DNA from: Rhodococcus qingshengii JCM 15477
GTDB lineage: Bacteria > Actinomycetota > Actinomycetes > Mycobacteriales > Mycobacteriaceae
Assembly: GCF_023221595.1 (NCBI RefSeq)
Contig: NZ_CP096566.1
Coordinates: 1-64,000, forward strand
Direction: 5' to 3'
Length of the DNA stretch: 64,000 nt
Numbering within the stretch: the stretch's first letter is position 1; each line of letters opens with the position of its first letter. A model generated the notes under the pieces. The model was not told the origin of the DNA and did no database searches. It was given only the letters and a program-made list of their open reading frames with translations. This document shows, one piece after another, positions 8,405 to 18,000 of this stretch. Position numbers and translations under genes: made by a program.

Positions 8405-9017
8405 GGGAAGCCGACAGCCGTCCGCGTTCAACTCAACCCCTTTGCTGCAGTGACTTAGACGAATGATTGCATACCGTACGTTCCGGTATCGGAGATCGGT
8501 CCCGTTTCTCAGCCAAGTTGAATGCTCTCCCACGGCACCCACATACCGGAGCCACACTGCAGCTCCCGAAGACCCCAAACCGCCACGCCGAAACGCGAAC
8601 ACAACCTCGATCCAACTGACAACTCTCCAGACAGAGAAATGGCCCGACTCAGGGTCAGGCCATCTCTCAGCTCAATGGCCGGGCGCCTGCCCGGCGGCCG
8701 GCCACCGTCGGTGTCCCCCGAAATGAACTCCGCTGCGCTCCGTTCTGTGAAAAACATTGATTTGTTTTCCTTAACGTCTTTGAGGGGCGGTTTCCGGTTG
8801 TTGCTCGTAGGTTCGGAGCTGCCTGGGGACGCTGCGGTATGGCTTATTTGTTTTCGCTGTTCGTATGGCCGGAAGTGAGTGGCCGCCGCGGTGTTCTCGA
8901 CGACTCGACTGCTTATTGAGAGATGCGACTCGATCGCTGTTTAAGGACACGACAGAGAGGTCGTCCACCCAGGTGCAAGCCCGATCCATGACGGAACGAG
9001 AGTGAAAGGGAGCGCTC
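8405..9017. other. non-coding region with two hairpins and the upstream end of the IS110 element
   Basis: Two strong hairpins lie side by side: arms ATGGCCCGAC and GTCAGGCCAT at 8639-8663 (one mismatch) and GCCGGGC/GCCCGGC at 8678-8695. Downstream, about 8840-9017 is the untranslated stretch immediately before the IS110-type transposase. In IS110-group elements this flank encodes the bridge RNA. I cannot place the element's left end because IS110 elements lack inverted repeats. Confidence 0.4.
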
Positions 9018-10217
9018 GTGAGGCAACTATGGGCAGGAATCGATGCAGGCAAAGCGCACCACCACTGTGTGGTGATCGACAGCGAGGGAACGCGATTGCT
9101 TTCGCATCGCGTCGCCAACGACGAAACCGAACTCAGCGATTTGATCGACGACGCCCTCTGCCTCTCGGGTGGAGGTGTGGTGACGTGGGCGGTGGATCTC
9201 AACAACGGTGGTGCTGCATTGCTGATCGCGCTGATGGCCGAACGAGAGCAACGGTTGCACTACATCCCAGGCCGGGTGGTCCATCACGCCGCTGGTGGCT
9301 ATCGCGGGGACAGCAAGACCGACGCGAAGGACGCCGCGATTATCGCCGATCAGGCGCGGATGCGCCGCGACCTGCACCCGATGCGGGCCGGCGACGAGAT
9401 CAGTATCGAACTGGGCATTCTGACCTCGAGGCGTACCGATCTGATGCGAGACCGTACCCGCACCATCAACCGACTCCGTGCACTACTGGGCACCTACTTT
9501 CCGGCCCTCGAGCGGGCGTTGGACATCAGCAACGTCAAAGCGACGTTGATCTTGCTCTCGGGCTATCAGACGCCGGACGGGATCCGCAGGCTCGGCCAGG
9601 CACGGTTGCAGGCATGGCTGCGGAAACGTAAGGCCTACAACGCCACCCAGATCGCAGCGAAGGCGATCGCCGCGGCGCAGTCACAACATGTGAGAGTTGC
9701 CGGCCAGGACGTAGCAGCGACCACGGTCGCGAAATTAGCGGTGCAGGTCATGAACATCGATGCGGAGATGGCCGAGCTCGATCGTGATATCGAGGAACGG
9801 TTCCGCAGTCATCATCATGCGGAGGTGATCGAGTCGATGCCCGGTTTCGGGCCGGTACTCGGGGCGGAAGTGCTCGCCGCCACCGGCGGCGATTTCACCG
9901 CATTCGGGACCGCGGACCGATTGGCCGGGATCGCTGGACTTGCCCCGGTACCACGTGATTCGGGTCGGGTGAGCGGAAATCTGCGGCGCCCACGCCGATA
10001 CGATCGTCGACTGTTGCGGGCGTTCTATCTCTCCGCGCAGTTGAGCGTTCGAAGTTGCGTGCCGTCGCAGACCTACTACGCGCGTAAACGTGCGGAAGGG
10101 AAACGGCACACCCAAGCCGTTCTGGCGTTGGCCCGGCGGCGGTTGAATGTGTTGTGGGCGATGCTCCGCGACAACGCGGTCTATCGGCCGGAGCCGACTG
10201 TTGCATCGGCCGCCTGA
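9018..10217 (+). CDS. IS110-family transposase (DEDD recombinase, RNA-guided type)
   Basis: The 399-residue protein begins with the RuvC-like N-terminal domain of IS110 enzymes (WAGIDAGKAHHHCVVID, first acidic residue near position 8). It ends with the Transposase_20 domain around residues 275-370 (MPGFGPVLGAEVLAATGG... through SVRSCVPSQTYYARKR), which supplies the catalytic serine. IS110 recombinases use a bridge RNA from the element's non-coding end to pair target and donor DNA. The GTG start has AAGGGAGC upstream. The coding frame is intact, so the element may be active. Element ends are not resolved here. Confidence 0.88.
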   Translation: MRQLWAGIDAGKAHHHCVVIDSEGTRLLSHRVANDETELSDLIDDALCLSGGGVVTWAVDLNNGGAALLIALMAEREQRLHYIPGRVVHHAAGGYRGDSKTDAKDAAIIADQARMRRDLHPMRAGDEISIELGILTSRRTDLMRDRTRTINRLRALLGTYFPALERALDISNVKATLILLSGYQTPDGIRRLGQARLQAWLRKRKAYNATQIAAKAIAAAQSQHVRVAGQDVAATTVAKLAVQVMNIDAEMAELDRDIEERFRSHHHAEVIESMPGFGPVLGAEVLAATGGDFTAFGTADRLAGIAGLAPVPRDSGRVSGNLRRPRRYDRRLLRAFYLSAQLSVRSCVPSQTYYARKRAEGKRHTQAVLALARRRLNVLWAMLRDNAVYRPEPTVASAA

Positions 10218-10253
10218 GTAACAGATCCATGCGGAGACGGTGCACAGCCCGAG

Positions 10254-10706
10254 TCAATCCAAGACGGTGGAAAGCTGCCCGTCCGGGGCGGTGAAGAGTC
10301 GACTGCCCAGAGTGGCGATCGCCTCCATGTCGCCGGGGGTTCCCGGTTGCCAGGGCAGCACCAGTCGATCCTTGGCTTTGTCGACGTAACGCGGAATCAC
10401 GTGCAGGTGGAAATGGAACACTGTCTGCCAGGCGTCGGCGCCGCAGCAGTTGAGCAGGTTCACCCCGTCTGCACCGAATTCCGCGACCGCTGCCTTCGCG
10501 ATTCGCTGCGCGGCCAGAGTGACATCGGTCAGGTCCTCGGCCGGGATCTCGAACAGATCTTTACTGTGCTGCTTGGGAATAACCAGTATGTGACCGTCCG
10601 AGCCCGGATTGATGTCCATGAAGGCATACGTCGTCTCGTCCTCGGCCACTTTCACGCTCGGGACTGTGCCGGCAACGATGCCGCAGAACAGGCAATGATC
10701 GCTCAT
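10254..10706 (-). CDS. HIT-family nucleotide hydrolase/transferase
   Basis: This 150-residue protein has the histidine-triad signature FHFHLHVIPRY near residues 95-105 and the N-terminal zinc-like CLFCGIVAG pattern common in HIT proteins. Such enzymes hydrolyse nucleotide phosphoramidates or dinucleoside polyphosphates in the cytoplasm. The ATG at 10706 (MSDHCLFC) is the family-like start. It ends shortly after the IS110 transposase gene on the opposite strand. It is complete and looks like ordinary chromosome-type cargo. Confidence 0.88.
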   Translation of the reverse strand: MSDHCLFCGIVAGTVPSVKVAEDETTYAFMDINPGSDGHILVIPKQHSKDLFEIPAEDLTDVTLAAQRIAKAAVAEFGADGVNLLNCCGADAWQTVFHFHLHVIPRYVDKAKDRLVLPWQPGTPGDMEAIATLGSRLFTAPDGQLSTVLD

Positions 10707-10859
10707 GGCCACGGAGTTTAGCCTCAGCAACATGGGCGCGGCCCTCTCAACCGCAGTTTGGGCCGTAGATCAGACCGCACTGCGGGCGTCACTGGGATGA
10801 GCTGATTTCAGTTCTGGCTATCCGGTCCACGCGATGCGTGTCCAGTTGGAGCGACTCGG

Positions 10860-11834
10860 TCACGGGGTGTGAGAGTTGGCTTGCAACACACACTGCCTGA
10901 GTCGCCAGGTGCGGTCAGGTTCCCATTCGAGCGCTCCGTTGTCTGTCGTCCAGTACCAGCCGTCGTGGAACGCTTTCGAGGTGGTCAGGCTGTCGGCGAG
11001 ATCGGTCAGCATGGCGCTGATCGAGACCCACTGTGGTCCAGGCTCGTCCGCTCCCGTCTTATCGAATTCGGTCACGCAGCCGTGCATGGGTCCAGGTCGG
11101 GTGTCAACGCACAAAAAGTTGCTGTCGAGTCCCGCGAAGGGGACGAAAGCCGGAATGAAGGTGTCGGCTTGAAATCCAGCCTCGGCAGGCGCGTCAACAG
11201 GCCCACCGCCGTACAAGCGAGCACTCTCGTCCCAAATCCGAGTCGATGACTCCCAATGCCAGATGGCATCGTCCAACGTGAGAAACGCGAAACGGTGGAG
11301 CAACCCCAGCAACCGGTCGTCGGAAACTCCGTCGACCAAGGTGTAAAGCTCGATCAACTCGGCCGGCCAACTTTGTCCCGTCTTCGCCATCGCGGCATCG
11401 ACACTGTCGCGGTCGGCTCCAGTGATCGTCGTGCCGGGAAAGTGGACTCGCAGCCAATCGGAGATCCGGCTCCACTGATCACGAACCGAACCCGCCGTCG
11501 TTGAATGCACGGCGCTTCGCGCGTGCGAAGAACCCTCGATCATCGCCTCGACAGCAGCGCGGCGCTGTGCGTTCTCTTCCTCGGTGACACACCTGCGGAT
11601 ATCGGCTTCGAGTTCAGCGCGGTCAAGACTCTGATCGCCGAATCCTGGCACACGGGCATGTGCGCTTCCCAAGGACACCCAGATCATCGGCCGCGATCCG
11701 TCCTCGGACACAGCCAACTGCACGCCTTCCTCGGCGATCTGCGCGATCGCAGCATCATCACCAACGACGTAACCATCGCGTAGGAGAACCTCGCCGGAAC
11801 CCGAGCCTGGCCGAGCAACCGCCCAATAGGTCAC
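10860..11834 (-). CDS. SMI1/KNR4 (SUKH) domain protein
   Basis: The 324-residue protein has an N-terminal region of unknown type and, from about residue 120 to 290, a SMI1/KNR4-like domain: SWPAELIELYTLVDGVSDDRLLGLLHRFAFLTLDDAIWHWE and later FVPFAGLDSNFLCVDTRPGP. In bacteria SUKH proteins are often immunity proteins against polymorphic toxins or have regulatory roles. No toxin gene is visible next to it. The start is a GTG with a GAGAG stretch upstream. It stands alone on the minus strand. Confidence 0.75.
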   Translation of the reverse strand: MTYWAVARPGSGSGEVLLRDGYVVGDDAAIAQIAEEGVQLAVSEDGSRPMIWVSLGSAHARVPGFGDQSLDRAELEADIRRCVTEEENAQRRAAVEAMIEGSSHARSAVHSTTAGSVRDQWSRISDWLRVHFPGTTITGADRDSVDAAMAKTGQSWPAELIELYTLVDGVSDDRLLGLLHRFAFLTLDDAIWHWESSTRIWDESARLYGGGPVDAPAEAGFQADTFIPAFVPFAGLDSNFLCVDTRPGPMHGCVTEFDKTGADEPGPQWVSISAMLTDLADSLTTSKAFHDGWYWTTDNGALEWEPDRTWRLRQCVLQANSHTP

Positions 11835-12265
11835 GGAGCACTCTCTTTCATCTTCATCCGATGCTGGAAATCGATTATTCGTTCTGAGAGATTGTCTCAG
11901 TCAAGCGGGGCGACACGGTCAGGCACCTTTTCGTTACTAGTAGCGGACGCGTTCGGGGCATTTGCCCCGCGCCGCGTGCCGCGCCGGAGATGGGAACGGC
12001 CTTCGGCCGTGCTTGACAAAAGCTATTGAGATTCACTTCTGGCCTTCCGATTCTCGTCGGCGGTGACCTGCGCGCAACCCCTGGCGGCGCAAGCGCCGGC
12101 CGATGGCTCCGAGAAAATTTTCGCCACTCGCAAGCTCCCGTCAAAATTTTCTCGGCCCAGGGGTGGCACTCCGGCCCCCTCGTGCCGACGCGATTCTCCT
12201 TTGCCAGAAGGCGAAAAAATTGGCGGGGCACGAGGCCCGGTCACTTTCACAGCAAGGGGAACAAC
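11835..12265. promoter_or_regulatory. long intergenic region with a 13-bp inverted repeat upstream of DUF4192
   Basis: No gene is seen. The 13-bp arms CCGAGAAAATTTT (12109-12121) and AAAATTTTCTCGG (12143-12155) match perfectly across a 21-nt loop, in contrast to the surrounding GC-rich sequence. Smaller hairpins are CTGAGA/TCTCAG at 11884-11900 and CGGGGC/GCCCCG at 11954-11969. The large repeat lies 110 bp upstream of the DUF4192 gene and could be an operator, a replication-linked element or an RNA structure in the leader. Confidence 0.45.
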
Positions 12266-13237
12266 ATGCAGAACATCCGTTTGAGGGCCGCCACCGACGT
12301 TTTGGCCGCAATCCCGGCATTGCTCGGATTCGTGCCCGTCAATTCCGTCGTGATGATCGCTCTCACCGGATCACCGGCCACGCTCGCGTTCGTTGCGCGC
12401 ACCGATGTCATCGGTGCCGACGCTGGCGCCGACTACAGCACTGCACTCGAGCAAGCGGCAGTCACGTCCGTTATCTGGGTTGTCGTCGGCGCCGGTCCGG
12501 TAGCCGCCGCCGGACTCGATCAGATCGAGGCAGCCCAGCGCGAGCTCGACAGCAGGGGAATCCGCAGCGTCCGCACCCTTGTCGCCGAGTCTCTCGAAAT
12601 CGGAGCGGAGTGGTTCGACACCAACGGCGAGGAGAGCGGCCGCACCGCCGACCCGATCCTGTCGGAGGTCAGCATGAACCGAATCATGAGCGGACGTCAG
12701 ACGTCGAGCAGCCGCGCCGAGATCGAAGCCCGTTACCGCGAGGACACGGCCGCCGACATGGACGCAGCCCGCGCCGCCGCAGCCGAGCAGGGCGAGGACT
12801 TCGCACGAAACACGATCACGGAAATCGCCGCAGTCGTGCGCAATTTCGAGGTTCCCAGTCTCGACCTCGCCGCCCGCGCCGGATTGTGCGCGGCAGCGGA
12901 CCCGCATCACCGCGATGCCATGATCGGAATCGTCACGATCAGCCCGCAAGCCGCAGCGGACGCCTTCGGAACCATCGCCGCGCACCTACGCGGAAACTAT
13001 CGAGTCCAGGCCCTCACCCTTGCCGGGTTGGCCGCATACGTCGACGGCGACGGAGTCGCCGCCGGAATTGCGCTCGACGCTGCTGGCGCTATCGGCGTCG
13101 ACCCCAGCCTCACGACGTTGCTCAAGCTGCTCGACGCGTCCCGCACGGCCGGAATCAAGCCGGAGGCGATCGCCGAACTTGCCACCATCGGCGTCGAGGT
13201 GGCGCGTTCGATGGGAATCGACCTCGACACCGAATAG
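12266..13237 (+). CDS. DUF4192 family protein
   Basis: The 323-residue product opens MQNIRLRAATDVLAAIPALLGFVPVNSVVMIAL, the hallmark of DUF4192, a family seen on actinobacterial chromosomes and plasmids with no established function. The second half is alpha-helical and alanine-rich. The ATG at 12266 has AAGGGGA just upstream. A perfect 13-bp stem terminator follows the stop. It is the first of the plasmid housekeeping genes that lead to traA. Confidence 0.8.
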   Translation: MQNIRLRAATDVLAAIPALLGFVPVNSVVMIALTGSPATLAFVARTDVIGADAGADYSTALEQAAVTSVIWVVVGAGPVAAAGLDQIEAAQRELDSRGIRSVRTLVAESLEIGAEWFDTNGEESGRTADPILSEVSMNRIMSGRQTSSSRAEIEARYREDTAADMDAARAAAAEQGEDFARNTITEIAAVVRNFEVPSLDLAARAGLCAAADPHHRDAMIGIVTISPQAAADAFGTIAAHLRGNYRVQALTLAGLAAYVDGDGVAAGIALDAAGAIGVDPSLTTLLKLLDASRTAGIKPEAIAELATIGVEVARSMGIDLDTE

Positions 13238-13253
13238 CCGATCGGACAAAAAC

Positions 13254-13288
13254 GCGGCCCCGACTCAACTCGAGAGAGTCGGGGCCGC
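13254..13288 (+). terminator. strong hairpin terminator after the DUF4192 gene
   Basis: A perfect 13-bp stem, GCGGCCCCGACTC (13254-13266) with GAGTCGGGGCCGC (13276-13288), has a 9-nt loop. There is no long T-run, as is common in actinobacteria. It lies between convergent genes and may serve both strands. Confidence 0.8.
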
Positions 13289-13382
13289 CCCCGTACGTGG
13301 TGGTGGTTGCTCGGGCATCGAGCCCTTACAACCACTGCGCCGCACTGCGCGGACCGGCGAACCGAGCCGCGTCGTGCGTCGG

Positions 13383-13580
13383 TCAGTGGAAGAGCTCGTC
13401 CGGATCGCCCGCCGCCGGAAACGCGATGTCGATACGCGGAATCTGCGCAACCGACGTTCCGGTCAGACCTTCGACGACCGCAACGAGATCCGCGTCGGTG
13501 ATCTTTTGCGTGTGCTTCGTTGCCTGGTATGCCGCCGCTTCCACTGCGGACCGCTCCCGCGGAGTGAAGTTCTCGCTCAT
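13383..13580 (-). CDS. small acidic plasmid protein, unknown
   Basis: This 65-residue protein (MSENFTPRERSAVEAA...) has no recognised domain. The ATG at 13580 is preferred because it is preceded by AAAGGCACGAGAAA, and the longer in-frame extension has arginine-rich shadow composition. It lies 20 bp downstream of the HNH-like gene at 13601 and is probably cotranscribed with it. Confidence 0.55.
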   Translation of the reverse strand: MSENFTPRERSAVEAAAYQATKHTQKITDADLVAVVEGLTGTSVAQIPRIDIAFPAAGDPDELFH

Positions 13581-13600
13581 TTTCTCGTGCCTTTCGCTCG

Positions 13601-14116
13601 TCAAAAGAGTGTCGGAGTGTCCGTGCGAAGCAACGCGGATTCCACCGCGTCTGCGTCCCATCCATTGCGCAACGCATCCCGCAGAGCCTTCGATCGCGCC
13701 GCCCGTGCGGCGCGATCCGGGCCGTACCAATGCCAGCTCTGCCCCCGGCCGCCGCCGCGCCCCTTCGCGCTCATCCCTGCAAGATTCTGCGATTGCGTAC
13801 CCGCAACCACATGCGGACGTCCGGCGATGCTCGTCGTGGCCCGGACACAGATCGGGTTGTCGCACACTTCGTGGATCGCGAACTCGGAATCGGTCAACGG
13901 CCGACCTAGTTCGAGCATCAACGCGTACCGATGCGGGCGCACGACTCGCTGCCGGCCATCGCGCATCAGCCAAAATCTTCCGTACCCGTCATCGGAGATG
14001 CTGCCGGTCCAAAAATGGCAATCCCGCTCGCCCGGTCCGCGCACGATGAACCGCTCGAATCGTTCCCGTTCCGGATCGCCGAGCGCCGGAAGCGTTAGGA
14101 CGTCTGGCATCAGCAC
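13601..14116 (-). CDS. HNH-like zinc-binding protein
   Basis: The 171-residue protein follows the compact HNH pattern seen in actinobacterial phage and plasmid proteins: CHFWTGSISDDGYGRF near residues 33-48, PHRYALMLE near 61-69, then HEVCDNPICVR near 82-92, a PHVVAGT segment and a glycine-rich stretch. The usual second histidine region is altered (ICVRATTSIAGRPHV), so nuclease activity is uncertain. It lies upstream of a 65-residue gene on the same strand and shares its layout with the N-terminal half of the protein encoded at 5690-6532. Confidence 0.6.
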   Translation of the reverse strand: MLMPDVLTLPALGDPERERFERFIVRGPGERDCHFWTGSISDDGYGRFWLMRDGRQRVVRPHRYALMLELGRPLTDSEFAIHEVCDNPICVRATTSIAGRPHVVAGTQSQNLAGMSAKGRGGGRGQSWHWYGPDRAARAARSKALRDALRNGWDADAVESALLRTDTPTLF

Positions 14117-14306
14117 ACGCCCCTAACGCTTGTGAGACTTGCCGACGAATCGGCCGCGGTTTCCTCCAACCGGGGACAGCGATATCCCTCATGTGGATGC
14201 CCGAGATTTCTGTTCCCGCTCCGCTCGATCTCAGGCAACGCACAATCGGTCGCTGACACCCAACCGGGGAAAACCGCGAAGGCCGGCATTGATTAGCTGG
14301 TCGCTT

Positions 14307-14753
14307 CTACGACGCCAGCGCGGCAGGATCGGTCGACGAAGTCGAAGCCGGTGCCGGTGCCGAATCTTCCTTCGACGGAGTCTTGTCAGCGGGAGCCTTT
14401 TCCGATTTCTGTTTCGGTTTGGTCGACCGCAGCAATTTGTTGACCTCAGTTGTCGTCAGGCCGGTCAGCTGCGCGATGCTCGCCACCGTTTCGCCGCGAG
14501 ATTTGAGATCCGCAATCGCATCCGCACCAGCACGATCCGCGTCGGCGATCTTGGTGTCGGTTTCTTCGCGGATGCGTGCGATACGCATTCGCGCATCGTC
14601 TGCAATCTTCTCCCGCGACTCCTGCGCCTTGAAGAATCGGACGAGATCGTCCTCGACCTTCTTCAATCGCTCTTGCTCTTCCGCGAGACGGGCGGCATTC
14701 GCTGCGCGTGCCCGTTCCCTTGCGCTGATCGTGGATGTGTTTGAGGACGCCAT
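14307..14753 (-). CDS. coiled-coil protein with a putative HTH, upstream of the relaxase
   Basis: The 148-residue protein has a long charged helix at about residues 8-90 (ERARAANAARLAEEQERLKK...), then a short helix-turn-helix-like segment ETVASIAQLTGLTTTEVNKLL at about 88-108. It ends in a low-complexity K/P/A/S tail. Its gene diverges from traA across the candidate oriT region, so a role as relaxosome accessory or regulator of traA is plausible but inferred only from position and shape. Confidence 0.6.
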   Translation of the reverse strand: MASSNTSTISARERARAANAARLAEEQERLKKVEDDLVRFFKAQESREKIADDARMRIARIREETDTKIADADRAGADAIADLKSRGETVASIAQLTGLTTTEVNKLLRSTKPKQKSEKAPADKTPSKEDSAPAPASTSSTDPAALAS

Positions 14754-15074
14754 GCCGCAAACCTTACCGCCGGCAGCGGCGATCGGCCATCAATTGTTCC
14801 CCGCCCACCTAACGGTTCCCGGCTCAAAAAACCGGGCCGACCAATGCAACTTCACTGAACCCTTTCACACATCACCATGTCAAACCATCTATCCACCCAT
14901 GTCACCCACATTTTCCAACACTTCGCTTCCCTCAGCACAAGCAGTTCCTCCCTCACCAAATGCACTTCGTTTCACTCAGTCAAACCCCTAAATTCAGACA
15001 CACCTCTTGCTGAATTTCAGACTTTGGGGGTGTGGTGCTCTTTCTGTGCCGCCGGAAGCGGCTAAGGTGGCCAT
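14754..15074. other. candidate oriT / traA control region
   Basis: This 320-bp AT-richer stretch separates the divergent coiled-coil gene and traA. It holds an 8-bp inverted repeat, AAATTCAG (14990-14997) and CTGAATTT (15010-15017), with a 12-nt loop, flanked by CCCCT and TTGGGGG. A hairpin CCCGG..CCGGG around A-rich loop lies near 14818-14836, and CATGTCA is directly repeated. MobF relaxase genes usually lie beside their oriT, so the nick site may be here. No nic sequence can be named from sequence alone. Confidence 0.4.
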
Positions 15075-18000
15075 GTGATGACCCTCCACGTGCTGCACGC
15101 GGGCGATGGCTACGAGTACCTGACAAGTCAGGTTGCCACCGCTGACCGCGAACGCGAGCACGGGCAGGAGTTGACCGACTACTACTCCGCACACGGCACC
15201 CCGCCCGGTACGTGGTTCGGTGGCGGACTCGAAGATCTCGCACGAATGGATGCCGACACCGAGATCGCGGACGAGCATCGGATCAGTGACGGCGCCACGG
15301 TGTCGGAACCGCAGATGAAGGCACTCTTCGGGGAGGGCATGCACCCCAACGCCGACCCTATGGTTGAGGCGTCAATCAAGAGTGGGATGGACCCGAAGAA
15401 GGCCGTCAAAGAGGCTCGACTCGGCCGCAAGTTCCCGGACTTCGCCAATGACATCCCCCTGCTGAAAGCCCACCGCGCAGCCCTGGAGCAGTTCGCGGTC
15501 GACAATGCCCGCCGGCCATCGAAAGCGGAGTCCGGTGCGTTGATGGAGAAGGTCGGAACCGCACTGTTCGAGGAGACGCACAAGCGTTCCGCACAGAACC
15601 CACAAGAGCTGTGGTCCTGGATTTCGGCGCAGAAGAACCGCGTCCGGCAACCCGTCGCAGGACAAGATCTGGTGTTCACACCACCCAAGAGCGTGTCGAC
15701 GATGTGGGCTCTCGCCGACGACGATCTACGCCGCCAGATCGAACGAATCCACCACGAGACCGTCAAGGGCACACTCGGCTGGATCGAGAAGGAAGCGTGC
15801 TTCACCCGCACCGGTGCGACGAGCCAAGAGCACCAGGACACCACCGGCATGGTCGCCACCCTCTACGACCACTACGACTCCCGCGCGGGGGACCCGAACC
15901 TGCATACCCACGCCGTCGTGTCCATCAAGGTGTGCACCGAAAAGGACGGCAAGTGGCGAGCTCTCGACGGCGCCACCCTGCACCGCTACGCCGTCGCCGC
16001 CTCCCAGCGCTACAACGCGGCGATCATGTCGAAAATGCACACCGAGCTCGGTTTCGGACTGACCGAACGCAGCACCGGACGTGGCCGGCAGAACGTCGTC
16101 GAGATCGCCGAAGTGCCGCAGCAGCTATGTGAAATGTTCTCCTCACGGCGCACCCAGATCGAGACCCGACGTGATCAGCTCGTCGCCGAATACCGCCAAA
16201 AACACGACCGGATGCCCAGCGCGAAAGCGATGTACGCGCTCTACCAACAAGCCAACCTCGACACCCGCGCCGGGAAGCAGGAACCGCAAACCCTGCGCGA
16301 AATGCAGAACAACTGGATCACCCGATCCGCGCAGATCCTCGGCGACGACACAGCAGTAGGAACCCTCGCCGAGCAATGGCGCGGTGTGCAGCGCGAACAC
16401 GCCGCCGGAGTGCGTGAACACCAGGCTATGCGCAAGGCCGGAACACCGGCCGAGGAAGCGAAACGCGTCGTCGAACACCTCGAGAACGGACGCGCAACGT
16501 GGGCCATCACCCACGTACACAGCGCCGTCGACGCCAACTTTGCGGCCGTCTCCTTCCCTGACGAAGCAGCCCGCGCAGCCGCAGTGAAGACCGTCACCGA
16601 ACACGTACTGGGCGCGTCCGTGCACCTCCCGGCGGCGGAGCTACCCCCCGCGCCGGAGGCTCTCAGACGCCGTGACGGTGAGTTCATCCTCACCAACCAC
16701 GGCACCGCATTACATACCTCCGCGAGCATCATCACCGCCGAACAGTTCATGCTCGACGCCACTCGAACACCGACCGCCTACATCGCGGCACAAGCCGGAC
16801 TCGACAAGGTCGTCGAGAAGATCGCCCGCACCAGCGATCATCCACTCAACGCCGGACAGCGCGAACTAGCCGAGCATTTCGTCGGCTCCGGAACACTGCT
16901 CGCCGTCGGTGTCGGCCCGGCCGGCACCGGCAAGACGACGTCGATGAAAGCGGTCACCGACACTTGGCGCGCAACCGGACACGAGGTCATTGCGCTCGCA
17001 CCATCCGCCGTCGCGGCCGAAACCTTGGGCGAAGAAATCGACGTCACTGCCCACACCCTCGCGACCCTGACGTACCCGTGGCGCGGCCTCGAAGGCCACG
17101 AACCACGCAGCCTCCCCGAGCACATCGAGATCCCCGCCGGGGCGATGCTGCTCGTCGACGAAGCATCCCTGGCATCGACCAAAGACCTCGCCGCCATCAC
17201 CGAAATCGCCGCCGCCAAGGGCGCCGTGGTCCGTCTACTCGGTGACCCGAACCAACTCGACGCCGTCGAAACCGGTGGAGCGCTGCGACTGCTCGCCGAA
17301 GAGACCAACGCGCCCGAACTCACGGTCGTCGTGCGCTTCGGCAAAGACACCGAACAAGCCGAGAACTCCCTCGCCCTGCGGCACGGTGAAGAGAGCAGCT
17401 TGGAGCTGTTCTACGCCCGCGGATGGGTCCACGAGGGCACCGCCGCCGAGATGAAAGACGCCGCCGCCACCGCCTACCTCGCCGACATCGGGGCCGGGAA
17501 AACCTCGATCGTCATGCTCTCCACCCGAGACGACGTCCGCGAAGTGAACCTCGCGATCCAAGCGCACTACCGCGTCGCCGGCACCGCCAAATCCGGCAAC
17601 ACAGTGACCCTGTCCGACGAACTCGACGCCGGAGTCGGTGACATCGTTCTGACCCGCAAGAACAAGCGCCGTCTGCGCACCAAGGGCGGCAAACGGCGCA
17701 ACATGTTCGTCCGCAACGGCGACTTGTGGACCGTCACCGCCGTCAACGAGAACGGTTCACTGAACCTGCGCAGCAAAACCCACGAGGGCACGATCACCCT
17801 GCCTGCCCGGTACGTGAAGCGGAACACCGAACTCGGCTACGCCGCCACCGTGCACCGCAGCCAAGGCATCACCGTCGACACCTCCCACACCGCCGTCGGG
17901 CACACCACCAACCGGCCCGGCCTCTACGTCGCGACCACCCGCGGCCGCACCGAGAACCACCTGTACGTTCCCGTCGAACCCGGCGTCACCCAAGACACCG

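Noticed and set aside
12103..14049. 648-codon open frame on the plus strand
   Set aside because: The product is arginine- and serine-rich and covers the DUF4192 gene and the two opposite-strand genes in the wrong frames.
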